Positions 5,752-13,491 of a stretch of 24,742 bases of DNA are shown here, in pieces. The stretch comes from a virus. The stretch lies in the IMG/VR virus record IMGVR_UViG_3300030104_005080, positions 1-24,742 of that record; one strand, given 5' to 3'. The translations under genes were made by a program, and so were the position numbers. The first letter of the stretch is position 1. The number at the start of each line of letters is the position of its first letter. Below the pieces are notes generated by a model. That model was given only the letters and a program-made list of their open reading frames with translations, was not told the DNA's origin and ran no database searches.

Positions 5752-6503
5752 TGCCACGTAAAAAGAGAACGTCTGATCAACCGATTGGGGTTGGTTTGAC
5801 GACTAAACAATTAAAAAGAAAAAGACCTGTAAATGGTGAATATTTAATTGATATAGAACCACTTACAGATAATCAAAAAAGATTATTTGAATCTTATAAG
5901 GATAAGCATGTAATCGCATATGGTGCAGCTGGAACTGGTAAGACTTTCATTACTTTATATAATGCATTATGTGATGTGATGGATGAATCAACACCATATG
6001 AGAGGATTTACCTTGTAAGATCATTAGTTGCTTGTAGGGAGATTGGTTTTCTTCCCGGAGATCATGAAGATAAAGCTGATATCTATCAGATTCCATATAA
6101 GAATATGGTGAAGTATATGTTTCAGATGCCATCTGATGCAGACTTTGAAATGTTATATGGAAATCTTAAATCACAAGACACGATTAAGTTTTGGAGCACC
6201 TCTTTTTTAAGAGGAACAACACTTGATAATTGTATTGTTTTAGTTGATGAATTCCAAAACTTGAATTTTCACGAACTTGATAGTATAATAACAAGAGTTG
6301 GTGAAAACAGTAAAATTTGTTTTTGTGGTGATGCTACTCAAACTGATTTACAAAAAACCAACGAACGAAATGGAATCGTTGATTTCATGAAGATAGTCCG
6401 AACTATGCCATCATTTGATATTATTGAATTTGGTATTGATGATATAATTAGGTCAGGACTTGTCAAAGAGTATCTCATTGCCAAAATGCAACTAGGAATG
6501 TAA
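5751..6503 (+). CDS. phoH: PhoH-like P-loop ATPase
   Basis: This 250-residue single-domain PhoH protein has Walker A GAAGTGKT at residues 58-65 and Walker B CIVLVDEFQN at 161-170 (D166, E167). A CFCGDATQTDL sensor-type segment lies near 195-205. The PLTDNQKRLFESY motif before the P-loop is typical of the family. phoH is very common in marine phages. The name suggests phosphate stress, but the biochemical role in infection is not settled; RNA-linked or helicase-like ATPase activity has been proposed. It lies in a run of overlapping genes leading to gp33 and gp59. Confidence 0.93.
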   Translation: MPRKKRTSDQPIGVGLTTKQLKRKRPVNGEYLIDIEPLTDNQKRLFESYKDKHVIAYGAAGTGKTFITLYNALCDVMDESTPYERIYLVRSLVACREIGFLPGDHEDKADIYQIPYKNMVKYMFQMPSDADFEMLYGNLKSQDTIKFWSTSFLRGTTLDNCIVLVDEFQNLNFHELDSIITRVGENSKICFCGDATQTDLQKTNERNGIVDFMKIVRTMPSFDIIEFGIDDIIRSGLVKEYLIAKMQLGM

Positions 6504-7180
6504 TGTTTAATCATGTAGATATTGATCTCCCTAAACTCTCTAGGGAAACCGTTGATGGAGTTCGTTATTATTCTGTTCCAGATGATGATGAATTATTGAA
6601 ACTAGTTTCAATTACTTCAGTTACAAGTCACTTTAATAAAGAGATTTTTGTAAACTGGAGGAAAAAAGTTGGTAATGAGCAAGCAGATCGCATCACAAAG
6701 GCTGCTACTACTCGTGGAACGTCATATCATGAACTGACGGAAAACTTTCTTTTAAATAAGGAACTTCCTGAAGGACTACCTATTTCTGAGTTTTTATTTA
6801 AAATATCAAAATCCAAACTCAGAAATATAAACAACATTCACTCATTAGAGGGGTCACTTTACAGTAAACAATTAGGTATTGCCGGAACTGTTGACTGTAT
6901 TGCTGAATATGAAGGTGAATTGTCCATCATTGATTTTAAAACATCAGCAAAACCAAAACCCAGAGAGTGGATCGAGCATTACTTTGTCCAAGCAATGGCA
7001 TATGGTTGTATGCTCTATGAACTAACTGGTATATCTGTTAAAAAATTAGTAATTATCATGTCCTGTGAAAATGGAGAGTGTGTTGTTTATGAAGAATATG
7101 ACAAGTCAAAGTACATCAAACTTCTCGGAAAGTATATTAGGAAGTTTGTTCAAGATAAATTGGAACTCTATGGAACCTAA
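6503..7180 (+). CDS. PD-(D/E)XK exonuclease, RecB/MGME1-like
   Basis: This 225-residue nuclease shows the RecB-like motif series. RGTSYHELTE (71-80) has H76 and E77, and GIAGTVDCIAEYEG carries D131. SIIDFKTSAK has the catalytic D144-F-K146, and QAMAYGCM has Q163 and Y167 of the QxxxY motif. These predict a metal-dependent DNA exonuclease of the type found as a stand-alone gene in many T4-like cyanophages. Possible jobs are recombination, primer or flap processing, or host-DNA breakdown. Start and stop overlap the neighbours (TAATG with phoH; 11 nt with gp33). Confidence 0.85.
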   Translation: MFNHVDIDLPKLSRETVDGVRYYSVPDDDELLKLVSITSVTSHFNKEIFVNWRKKVGNEQADRITKAATTRGTSYHELTENFLLNKELPEGLPISEFLFKISKSKLRNINNIHSLEGSLYSKQLGIAGTVDCIAEYEGELSIIDFKTSAKPKPREWIEHYFVQAMAYGCMLYELTGISVKKLVIIMSCENGECVVYEEYDKSKYIKLLGKYIRKFVQDKLELYGT

Positions 7181-7430
7181 TAAAGAACTAGAGAAGGCCA
7201 TTGAGAAGAAGTTTCTGACTCCACAAAAGTTTGCCCTTGAAATCGAAAAAATAGTTGCAGAAGAGGAATTCAATTACATTGATGCCATCTGTTACTATTG
7301 CGAAATCAACAATCTTGAGATAGAATCAGTAACGAAACTCATTTCCAAATCTCTAAAAGAGAGATTGAAGTGGGACGCAACCCGTCTCAATTTTATGAAA
7401 AAAACTACTCGTGCTAGACTACCTTTGTAA
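7170..7430 (+). CDS. 33: Late-promoter transcription accessory protein gp33
   Basis: This 86-residue protein matches T4 gp33 of cyanophages in length, position and pattern. A charged N-terminus leads to FLTPQKFALEIEKIVAEEEFNYIDAICYYCEINNLEIESVTKLI, and the protein ends with DATRLNFMKK. In T4, gp33 bridges RNA polymerase and the sliding clamp gp45 and, with gp55, allows late transcription from TATAAATA-type boxes, which are abundant here. The ATG at 7170 is chosen because the family starts just before this helix; the frame is open upstream only as overlap with the exonuclease gene. Confidence 0.8.
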   Translation: MEPNKELEKAIEKKFLTPQKFALEIEKIVAEEEFNYIDAICYYCEINNLEIESVTKLISKSLKERLKWDATRLNFMKKTTRARLPL

Positions 7431-7648
7431 TGAAAAAAGCAGAATTGATTCATTGGAGGTTACAAGCAATACTCCGGGAAAACCATATGCCAGATCTTGA
7501 ATATCTAGGTGTAAGACCCGATAGTATTGGAATACCTCAACATTGGTATAGAATTGGTGGAGCAGAAGTTCCAGTTGATTCTATTACTGAACTTGATAGT
7601 GAAGAAACTCCAGATGATGAGGATTTTGATGAAAGTGACACCTTTTGA
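7430..7648 (+). CDS. Small conserved phage protein between gp33 and gp59
   Basis: This is a 72-residue protein with a basic, aromatic N-terminus (MKKAELIHWRLQAILREN), a central GVRPDSIGIPQHWYRIGG segment and a strongly acidic tail (EETPDDEDFDESD). The start overlaps the gp33 stop (TAATG) and the end overlaps gp59 by 20 nt, so it is expressed within the replication cluster. The acidic tail resembles those used to recruit or mimic nucleic-acid-binding partners, but no function is known to me. Confidence 0.7.
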   Translation: MKKAELIHWRLQAILRENHMPDLEYLGVRPDSIGIPQHWYRIGGAEVPVDSITELDSEETPDDEDFDESDTF

Positions 7649-8225
7649 GACCTATCAAACATATCTTTCGATAAAGAATCATTTCTCAAATCCGAGATAT
7701 GATTACTTTAAATATGGAGGAAGGTCAAGAGCCAAAATTGCTGCCTTCAATAAAAGGAAGGACAAGTACTGGTTTGAAAAAACTTCGAGAAAATATCCAG
7801 ACAGGGAGATTGTAGATTTTCTTGTTTCAAACTTTGTGGAGACAGATAATCCACAAAGTCTATGGATAGGTGAAATTATTAATTCTGGTGAACGTAATTA
7901 TTCAGAGTGGTCAAGAAAACAACAAAGTCTTGGTTACATTTTTAAAGAACAGATTACACAACTGTTTGATGAATATGAACTAGATGAGTTGTTTGATTGT
8001 TGCAATGGTCATCCAGTTATTTTAAAACAATATCTGGGTGGTTTCATTGATCTTGAAATTTTGGTCATACTCGAAAAGGTCTTTGACTTCTGTAAAAAGT
8101 TTGATTCTAAACTTACAGATCCAGTATGGGAAACCGTAAGTCTTAAGATTAAAAAGTATGATCCTTTCATAAATATTAATGTGTTTCAATATAAAAAAGT
8201 TTTACGAGAGATAGTCAATGAGTGA
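7629..8225 (+). CDS. 59: Loader of the gp41 helicase, gp59
   Basis: This is a 198-residue protein (T4 gp59 is 217). The N-terminus KVTPFETYQTYLSIKNHFSN and the YDYFKYGGRSRAK segment are characteristic of gp59 and its double-strand-binding N-terminal domain; the C-terminal half is helical. gp59 binds forked DNA and gp32 and loads gp41 helicase at replication and recombination forks. The ATG at 7629 is chosen over upstream in-frame codons because those lie inside the previous gene and are not family-like. Close linkage to gp33 and gp32 supports the call. Confidence 0.88.
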   Translation: MKVTPFETYQTYLSIKNHFSNPRYDYFKYGGRSRAKIAAFNKRKDKYWFEKTSRKYPDREIVDFLVSNFVETDNPQSLWIGEIINSGERNYSEWSRKQQSLGYIFKEQITQLFDEYELDELFDCCNGHPVILKQYLGGFIDLEILVILEKVFDFCKKFDSKLTDPVWETVSLKIKKYDPFININVFQYKKVLREIVNE

Positions 8226-8550
8226 TTTTTTCGATTCTGAATTAGTTCAAGAAGAACTAAACTACATCAATGAATTGCAACAGAGAATCTTTGGCGCAAC
8301 GATGAAATACCCATCTATGTCCCGTGATGACAAATTGCAACACGTTGAGTGGCTAACCGAGTTAATGGAAAAACAGAAGGTCATGTATACAAGACTTGCC
8401 CTATCTGAAGATCCAGAGGCAAAGAAAATTTTAAAAAATTTACGATCCTCTGTTCAAATGTTGGGGTTTTCCCCAGATATGGATATGAATCTTTTTTGGG
8501 ATAGTGTCAATAAAACGATACAAACCCTAAGACTTGATATTGACCGATAG
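8218..8550 (+). CDS. DUF1825-like protein (cyanobacterial family)
   Basis: This is a 110-residue helical protein beginning MSDFFDSELVQEELNYINEL, with MSRDDKLQHVEWLTELMEKQKVMYTRLALSEDPEAKK in the middle. The FFDSELVQEE start and the EWxxExMEKQKxxYTRxxLSxDPEAK pattern match DUF1825, a small family of cyanobacteria also found in their phages. It points to a cyanobacterial host. It overlaps gp59 by 8 nt and sits directly upstream of the gp32 promoter. Its biochemical role is unknown; the location suggests a replication or host-takeover function. Confidence 0.78.
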   Translation: MSDFFDSELVQEELNYINELQQRIFGATMKYPSMSRDDKLQHVEWLTELMEKQKVMYTRLALSEDPEAKKILKNLRSSVQMLGFSPDMDMNLFWDSVNKTIQTLRLDIDR

Positions 8551-8568
8551 TCCTTAATTTGTTATAAT
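8540..8568 (+). promoter_or_regulatory. Sigma70-type promoter for gene 32, TTGACC-17-TATAAT
   Basis: TTGACC (8540-8545, inside the end of the DUF1825-like gene) and a perfect TATAAT (8563-8568) are separated by exactly 17 nt. The predicted start is near 8575, giving a leader of about 37 nt with a GAGGT ribosome site at 8600-8604. It would allow strong gp32 expression independent of the upstream operon. Confidence 0.75.
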
Positions 8569-8611
8569 AAATCCAATCCAACGAAATCTAACTAAATCCG
8601 AGGTAATCCAA

Positions 8612-9505
8612 ATGTCGTTTGCTGATTTAAAGAAGCAATCAAAACTAGGCTCACTAACTGCTAAGTTAGTTAAAGAAGTCGAGAAGATGAACAACAACGG
8701 TGCATCAGGTGATGACCGTTTCTGGAAACTAGAAGTAGACAAGAGTGGTAACGGTTATGCTGTTATTCGCTTTCTACCTGCACCAGACAAAGAAGATCTT
8801 CCCTTTGTAAAATTGTATTCCCATGCCTTCCAAGGCCCCGGTGGATGGTACATTGAAAACTCATTGACTACTCTAGGTCAAAAAGATCCTGTATCAGAGT
8901 ACAATTCCCAATTGTGGAACAACGGAACAGATGCTGGCAAAGAACTTGCTAGAAAGCAAAAGCGTAAGTTAACTTACATTGCAAACATCTACGTTGTAAA
9001 AGATCCTACAAATCCTGAGAACGAAGGAAAAACATTCTTATACAAATTTGGTAAGAAGATCTTTGATAAACTCACCGCAGCAATGCAACCTGAGTTCGAG
9101 GATGAGGAAGCAATCGATCCATTCGATTTCTGGCAGGGTGCCAACTTTAAGTTGAAAGCAAAGAATGTTGCTGGTTATAGAAACTACGACAGTTCTGAGT
9201 TTGCATCACAAAGTCCTCTATTAGATGACGATGATGCTATGGAAGCAATCTGGAAAAAGCAAAATTCTCTTGAAGAGTTTAGTGCTGCAGACCAATTTAA
9301 ATCTTATGACGCACTTAAGACACGTCTTGAGTATGTTCTAGGTAAGAGGGGTGCAAGACCAGTTGCTCAAGATGAAGAAGTCCAAGAAGAGGAGTACGAA
9401 GCACCTGTTCAAAAACAAGACACAGTTGCATCAGTAGCATCCAGTTCAAGTGAAATAGAAGATGATGATACGTTATCGTATTTTCAGAAACTAGCTGAAG
9501 ACTAA
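8612..9505 (+). CDS. 32: Single-stranded DNA-binding protein gp32
   Basis: This 297-residue protein (T4 gp32 has 301) coats ssDNA at replication forks. The basic N-terminus (LKKQSKLGSLTAKLVKEVEK) corresponds to the cooperativity domain. The OB-fold core has VDKSGNGYAVIRFLP, the aromatic and basic DNA-binding segment, and ANIYVVKDPTNPENEGKTFLYKFGKKIFDKL, nearly T4-like. The C-terminus is acidic and Ser-rich (partner-binding tail). The T4 zinc ligands are largely gone: H71 matches H64, but S84, D92 and S95 replace C77, C87 and C90. It has its own sigma70-type promoter and a strong terminator after it. Confidence 0.95.
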   Translation: MSFADLKKQSKLGSLTAKLVKEVEKMNNNGASGDDRFWKLEVDKSGNGYAVIRFLPAPDKEDLPFVKLYSHAFQGPGGWYIENSLTTLGQKDPVSEYNSQLWNNGTDAGKELARKQKRKLTYIANIYVVKDPTNPENEGKTFLYKFGKKIFDKLTAAMQPEFEDEEAIDPFDFWQGANFKLKAKNVAGYRNYDSSEFASQSPLLDDDDAMEAIWKKQNSLEEFSAADQFKSYDALKTRLEYVLGKRGARPVAQDEEVQEEEYEAPVQKQDTVASVASSSSEIEDDDTLSYFQKLAED

Positions 9506-9507
9506 AG

Positions 9508-9533
9508 AAAAAGGGGTCGCAAGACCCCTTTTT
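9508..9533. terminator. Bidirectional Rho-independent terminator between gp32 and gp53
   Basis: AAAAAGGGGTC and GACCCCTTTTT form a perfect 11-bp stem around a GCAA tetraloop, with a T-tract on the plus strand and an A-tract (T-tract for the minus strand) on the other side. It lies between the convergent gp32 stop (9505) and gp53 stop (9534) and should end both transcripts. Confidence 0.93.
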
Positions 9534-10199
9534 TTATGGCATGGATATGTTTAGATTTTCCGTCTGAATTGTTGTATCATCTATGAATTGTGATGACTTA
9601 CCATATATCATAATGTCTCTAAAATCATTCAAGAATGTCTGTAGATAACCGGGCTTAAGAACAAATATATTTCTCTTTTCTTCATTCAATCTAGTTTCAT
9701 GAATATAGTTACTCACACCTGTACGAGTCTTTGATGAGATTGGAGTTACGTTTGTTCCTATGACATTATCATAATATGTTATTGAAAAATCTGAATTAAC
9801 TCTCTTTCCTTTTGGAAGTACTAAGTGACCTTCACTATCACGAATTTCTTTTGTTTCAAAATATTTTGTTGAATTTAAATCATCTCCATATTTGTTTAGT
9901 GAGAAATCATATATCTCAGAACTATTCAAAGGCCATTCATCACGGACATTAACAATACCTGCGGTTGTTATCACAACCCAATCAAGTTCTGCAGATCCGT
10001 AAAGTTTCTCTGCTACATTGTCTGGTCTAAATCCCTCTGGTATCTCATACTTATCAAACACCGTAAATACGTTTTGTAAGTCTCCTCTTACTTTTGTGCG
10101 ACGAAAGAAGTTTTTAACTTCTATAAAATCTAAAGAAGAGTTCTTTTCTTTGAGAAAAGATGGATATCTTATATTTGGAAGTTCGCGAAAATATGACAT
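9534..10199 (-). CDS. 53: Baseplate wedge protein gp53
   Basis: This 221-residue protein (T4 gp53 has 196) has the typical start SYFRELPNIRYPSFL. A LysM-like segment follows at about residues 45-95: FDKYEIPEGFRPDNVAEKLYGSAELDWVV and then IVNVRDEWPL. In T4, gp53 joins adjacent wedges to the hub to complete the baseplate. It is the last gene of the minus-strand block and starts 2 nt after the gp48 stop, so it is probably cotranscribed with gp48 and ends at the shared terminator. Confidence 0.85.
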   Translation of the reverse strand: MSYFRELPNIRYPSFLKEKNSSLDFIEVKNFFRRTKVRGDLQNVFTVFDKYEIPEGFRPDNVAEKLYGSAELDWVVITTAGIVNVRDEWPLNSSEIYDFSLNKYGDDLNSTKYFETKEIRDSEGHLVLPKGKRVNSDFSITYYDNVIGTNVTPISSKTRTGVSNYIHETRLNEEKRNIFVLKPGYLQTFLNDFRDIMIYGKSSQFIDDTTIQTENLNISMP

Positions 10200-10200
10200 T

Positions 10201-11160
10201 TTAGAATCCTACTGAGCCATCGTTATCATCATAATCAACATCATATATTGGTTCTAATTCTTTGAATGTTAGATCCATCTGCAAAGATATTGGTGTAGCA
10301 TCATCGTAAGTTGCATACACACCTTCTGCTGTATAATTAACAGATATATCTGTCAAGAAACATTGCTTAAATTTATGTAGAAATGGGTGATCTCTACTAC
10401 CTTTTCGATATCTTATTTCAAAAACATTTGGAGTTTTAAGGAATATACCTGATCCACCTAGACTTCCACCACCCTTTGTCTTAGGAGCCATATTTGATTT
10501 AAATGCTCTTATAATTTTTTTAACTTCTCTTGCTTCCTCAGAACTACGAGGTGTCATTTTGAAACCAAAATTGAAACTCCTTAATGTAGGGCCGTTAAAT
10601 AATAACTCCATATTAGGGTTGAATACTTGTCCTGATTGTCTAGCAAGTAATTGATTAACTGATACGTTTCCACCAACAAGACCAAGTGTTGCTGCAGTTG
10701 CACTTGCTGTTGCAAATTTTGCACCTGCACCCATTAACCCTTCTACATCAGTTCCTTTAAATTGATCTTTGAGATCTTTACCAATACCTTTTATTGCTCC
10801 ATCTGCACCTGTTTTATCTTTCTGTAATAATTTTTTTAACGCATCACCACTACCTTCAACCACACTTCCTACTGCTCCTGCAGCCGCACCTTGTAGGGTG
10901 TTCATTTCACTCTCACCATAATCAACACCATTACCATCTTGAATATTAGATGGCATCTGTAATATGATGGTCTCATGCATCTTTTTATCTTTATTTCTCG
11001 TTCCTATAGGAGTATTTCCACCTATCCTACGACTTCCGGGTGAACCAACAAAACTACCACTTCCTCTATCTTTGACACTTTGATATTCAACAATACCAAT
11101 TTGTAGATAGTCAGTAGTTTGTGTTAGTGCTTCTAATGGATATCTTAATAACCCTGCCAT
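10201..11160 (-). CDS. 48: Baseplate-tail tube protein gp48
   Basis: This 319-residue protein (T4 gp48 has 364) begins MAGLLRYPLEALTQTTDYLQIGIVEY. The end carries the conserved block around FNPNMELLFNGPTLRSFNFGFKMTPRSSEEAREVKKIIRAFK and a final beta region with CFLTDISVNYTAEGVYATYDDATPI typical of tube-fold proteins. The middle (about 85-170) is Gly/Ala-rich and probably flexible. In T4, gp48 caps the hub and, with gp54, nucleates the tail tube. A late CTAAATA box on the minus strand lies just upstream at 11180-11186. Confidence 0.85.
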   Translation of the reverse strand: MAGLLRYPLEALTQTTDYLQIGIVEYQSVKDRGSGSFVGSPGSRRIGGNTPIGTRNKDKKMHETIILQMPSNIQDGNGVDYGESEMNTLQGAAAGAVGSVVEGSGDALKKLLQKDKTGADGAIKGIGKDLKDQFKGTDVEGLMGAGAKFATASATAATLGLVGGNVSVNQLLARQSGQVFNPNMELLFNGPTLRSFNFGFKMTPRSSEEAREVKKIIRAFKSNMAPKTKGGGSLGGSGIFLKTPNVFEIRYRKGSRDHPFLHKFKQCFLTDISVNYTAEGVYATYDDATPISLQMDLTFKELEPIYDVDYDDNDGSVGF

Positions 11161-11174
11161 ATCGACCTTATTTT

Positions 11175-11519
11175 TTAACTATTTAGACGAAATTTTCCAA
11201 AGGGTAATGCTTGAAGATCTTTTATCTCTTCTGCTGTTACTGTGTACACACTACCAACCACTTCATTAAAGGTATATTTTCGTGATTCACCCCAATGAAA
11301 GTTAACACCAGTAAATCCCCAAGAGAATACACCTGTTACTGCAACCAAAGGATTTTGATCATATCTTATTCCCGGAGTTTTAGGATTGTATACAAATAAG
11401 CAGAAGTTACCAACTTCAGGTCTACCACTTTCATTCAATAGATCCATGATTTCCACCATCAAATCATCAGGATCTTCAATCCCGATTAGTTCATCTAATG
11501 CTGGAGCAATACGACTCAT
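11175..11519 (-). CDS. Conserved protein of unknown function between gp48 and gp4
   Basis: This is a 114-residue protein. The N-terminal 45 residues are helical and acidic. The rest is a beta-rich block: GNFCLFVYNPKTPGIRYD, then NPLVAVTGVFSWGFTGVNFHWGESRKYTFNEVVGSVYTV, ending LQALPFGKFRLN. Trp, Phe and Gly spacing in the middle suggests a compact barrel. The start overlaps the gp4 stop as ATGA, so the two are coupled. The position between head-completion and baseplate genes suggests a virion or assembly role. I recall similar proteins at this place in cyanophages but no function. Confidence 0.7.
   Translation of the reverse strand: MSRIAPALDELIGIEDPDDLMVEIMDLLNESGRPEVGNFCLFVYNPKTPGIRYDQNPLVAVTGVFSWGFTGVNFHWGESRKYTFNEVVGSVYTVTAEEIKDLQALPFGKFRLNS
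11180..11186 (-). promoter_or_regulatory. Late promoter box CTAAATA, minus strand
   Basis: CTAAATA (plus-strand TATTTAG) lies at the 3' end of the preceding minus-strand gene, 20 nt before the gp48 start, and could add late expression of gp48 and gp53. Confidence 0.55.
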
Positions 11520-11953
11520 TTGATTCCTAGTTCATCTTCTGTCATCACCTTGAATGTATAAAGTCTATCCTTACAATAATCCACTGCTGCTTTCCATTTA
11601 GCTTGGTTTCGAGCATATTCATATGCCTCACGAAGATAACCTTTTGTTTGTCTTTTTGGACGTGATGGTGGTTGTGTTTGCTTCTTAGGTTTTACTTCAA
11701 TAATATACTTTTTAATATTACCTGTATTTTCTTTCAGTTTGACATAGAAATCTGGAAAGTATCTATGGATTCTATTATCAACTGGTGAACGATACGGTAT
11801 AGCAATTTCTTCACTTCCCCACTCAAGAATATTCTTATTCATATCACAATATACCATGAATTTTCTTTCCCATAAGGAACGATATATGATATTAGTTGGA
11901 TTACCTTTATACTTTTTGGGGTGTGAAGGTGAATACCTTCCTTTATATGACAT
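11516..11953 (-). CDS. 4: Head completion protein gp4 with nuclease-like motif
   Basis: This 145-residue protein (T4 gp4, also called gp50, has 150) starts SYKGRYSPSHPKKYKGNP and has IIYRSLWERKFMVYCD. A PD-(D/E)XK-like series is visible: E29 in LWERKF, D68 in RYFPDFYV, and E86-V87-K88 in YIIEVKPKKQ. This resembles TnsA-type nucleases. In T4, gp4 acts after DNA packaging to finish the head before tail joining. First gene of the minus-strand block, served by the late box at 11978-11984. Confidence 0.85.
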   Translation of the reverse strand: MSYKGRYSPSHPKKYKGNPTNIIYRSLWERKFMVYCDMNKNILEWGSEEIAIPYRSPVDNRIHRYFPDFYVKLKENTGNIKKYIIEVKPKKQTQPPSRPKRQTKGYLREAYEYARNQAKWKAAVDYCKDRLYTFKVMTEDELGIK

Positions 11954-11958
11954 AAATA
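11951..11958 (+). promoter_or_regulatory. Late promoter box CATAAATA, plus strand
   Basis: The box overlaps the gp4 start codon on the other strand and lies 27 nt before the GTG start of the gp54-like gene. Together with 11978-11984 on the minus strand it makes a divergent pair within 34 bp. Confidence 0.5.
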
Positions 11959-11977
11959 CATAAAATAGTCATAAAGG

Positions 11978-11984
11978 TATTTAG
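11978..11984 (-). promoter_or_regulatory. Late promoter box CTAAATA, minus strand
   Basis: Plus-strand TATTTAG reads CTAAATA on the minus strand, 24 nt before the gp4 ATG. It faces the CATAAATA box at 11951-11958. Confidence 0.6.
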
Positions 11985-11985
11985 T

Positions 11986-12720
11986 GTGTCATTAGTACAA
12001 AAGATTACAATGAATGATGCCAAGGTGAAATTTGGTAATTTGTCACTGAATAACCAATATCAAGTTCACTTTGCAGGATTCAATACAAGTGTTGTTAATT
12101 ATTTGAGAAATAATTTAGGTATACTTAACGCGGATGATTTTATATCTCGTCAAGCTGGAATATTATGTTTTGATGCTTCATTACCAGCAAGTGTATTAGC
12201 AACTGCTGAAGTTAAAGATAATTTTATGGGAGTTCCACAGGAATTTGCACATTCAAGATTGTATACTGATATTGATTTTTCTTTCTACATTGATAATAAT
12301 TATACTCTACTTCGCATCTTTGAAGGTTGGATGGATTATATAACTAGTGGTGCAGAGAATGAAGTTGGTGATTTACAAAAACCTTTCTATCGTAGGATGC
12401 AATATCCAGATACTTATAAGGTATCATCCATGTACATTTCAAAGTTTGAGAAGAATGTGGATCGCACTTTGAGTTATCAGTTTATTAATGCGTTCCCAAA
12501 AGCAATCTCACCAATCCCTGTTACATATGGTAATGCAGATTTGTTGAAGGTATCCGTTAGTTTCAATTATGATCGATATATAGTAAATCGTAAAAGAAGA
12601 CAACCAAGTATCTTATCATCTATATTTGATAATTTCTTTAATGATAGTTCTAGTCCTACTGAGAGATATAATTCAAATCGACCTCAGACACGAAGTGGAA
12701 CGCTGGACAACATAGCCTAA
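11986..12720 (+). CDS. 54: Baseplate tail-tube initiator, gp54-like
   Basis: This is a 244-residue tube-fold protein. It contains LNNQYQVHFAGFNTSVVNYL, FISRQAGILCFDASLPASVLATAEV, FAHSRLYTDIDFSFYIDNNYTLLRIFEGWMDYI and FEKNVDRTLSYQFINAFPKAI. This pattern belongs to the gp19/gp54 tube superfamily, and the position next to gp48, gp4 and gp26 favours gp54, which starts tube growth on gp48. The last 50 residues are Arg/Ser-rich and likely disordered. The start is GTG at 11986, with AAAGG 8 nt upstream; ATG at 12010 is the alternative. Confidence 0.75.
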   Translation: MSLVQKITMNDAKVKFGNLSLNNQYQVHFAGFNTSVVNYLRNNLGILNADDFISRQAGILCFDASLPASVLATAEVKDNFMGVPQEFAHSRLYTDIDFSFYIDNNYTLLRIFEGWMDYITSGAENEVGDLQKPFYRRMQYPDTYKVSSMYISKFEKNVDRTLSYQFINAFPKAISPIPVTYGNADLLKVSVSFNYDRYIVNRKRRQPSILSSIFDNFFNDSSSPTERYNSNRPQTRSGTLDNIA

Positions 12721-12737
12721 AAGGTGTATAATACCCC

Positions 12738-12745
12738 TATAAATA
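12738..12745 (+). promoter_or_regulatory. Late promoter box TATAAATA
   Basis: A perfect T4 late consensus TATAAATA lies 20 nt before the gp26 ATG, in the 45-nt gap after the gp54-like gene. Confidence 0.75.
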
Positions 12746-12765
12746 TAATTACTGAATAACATATT

Positions 12766-13491
12766 ATGCCATTACCCAAGATTAACACGCCAACTTATGA
12801 GTTGACACTTCCTTCAAATAATAAGAAAATCAAATATCGACCATTTCTTGTTCGCGAAGAAAAAATATTAGTTCTTGCAATGGAGTCTGGAGATCAAAAA
12901 CAAATTTCCGATGCTATTGTAGAAATACTTTCTGAATGTATAATTACTAAAAATCTTGATATTACTAAACTTCCAACCTTTGATATTGAATATCTCTTTC
13001 TTAATGTTAGATCAAAATCAGTTGGTGAGACTGTAGAGGTGAATATTACTTGTCCTGATGATGGTAAGACTTCAATTGAAACTGCTATTAACATTGATGA
13101 TATTAAAGTTAAGAAAACAAAAGGACATAGTAATATTGTGAAAATCAATGATCAATATTCTATGAAACTAAAGTATCCTTCATTAGAACAATTCATAGAA
13201 AGTAATTTTGATTATGAGGAAGGTGATCTTGTTAATGTAAGTGAATCTCTTAATCTATTATCTACATGCATAGACATGGTATATGATAAAGAGGAAAGTT
13301 GGGATGCGAATGATTGTACTAGAGAAGAATTAGTTGAGTTTATTGAACAATTGAATACTAAACAGTTTAAGGATGTTGAGAAGTTTTTCTCTACGATGCC
13401 TAAACTTAGTCATCAACTTAAAGTAAAAAATCCTAATACAGGAGTTGAATCTAATGTTGTACTTGAGGGACTAGCAAGTTTTTTCAGTTAG
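12766..13491 (+). CDS. 26: Baseplate hub assembly protein gp26 (tape-measure chaperone type)
   Basis: This is a 241-residue protein of the T4 baseplate gp26 family. It starts LPKINTPTYELTLPSNNKKIKYRPFLVREEKILVLAMES, has ITCPDDGKTS in the middle and LKYPSLEQFIESNFD, and ends VLEGLASFFS. In T4, gp26 assists hub assembly and does not stay as a major virion part; its place before the tape-measure gene is that of a tail-assembly chaperone. The FF codons at the end form a T TTT TTC slippery site followed by a stem-loop, so a fraction of ribosomes should shift -1 into the next ORF and make a product of about 301 residues (12766-13670). Confidence 0.85.
   Translation: MPLPKINTPTYELTLPSNNKKIKYRPFLVREEKILVLAMESGDQKQISDAIVEILSECIITKNLDITKLPTFDIEYLFLNVRSKSVGETVEVNITCPDDGKTSIETAINIDDIKVKKTKGHSNIVKINDQYSMKLKYPSLEQFIESNFDYEEGDLVNVSESLNLLSTCIDMVYDKEESWDANDCTREELVEFIEQLNTKQFKDVEKFFSTMPKLSHQLKVKNPNTGVESNVVLEGLASFFS

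Noticed and set aside
8168-8175. CATAAATA inside gp59, 43 nt before the DUF1825-like gene
   Set aside because: It is explained by the codons of gp59 in an AT-rich gene, and the downstream gene is already overlapped with gp59. Chance occurrence is likely.
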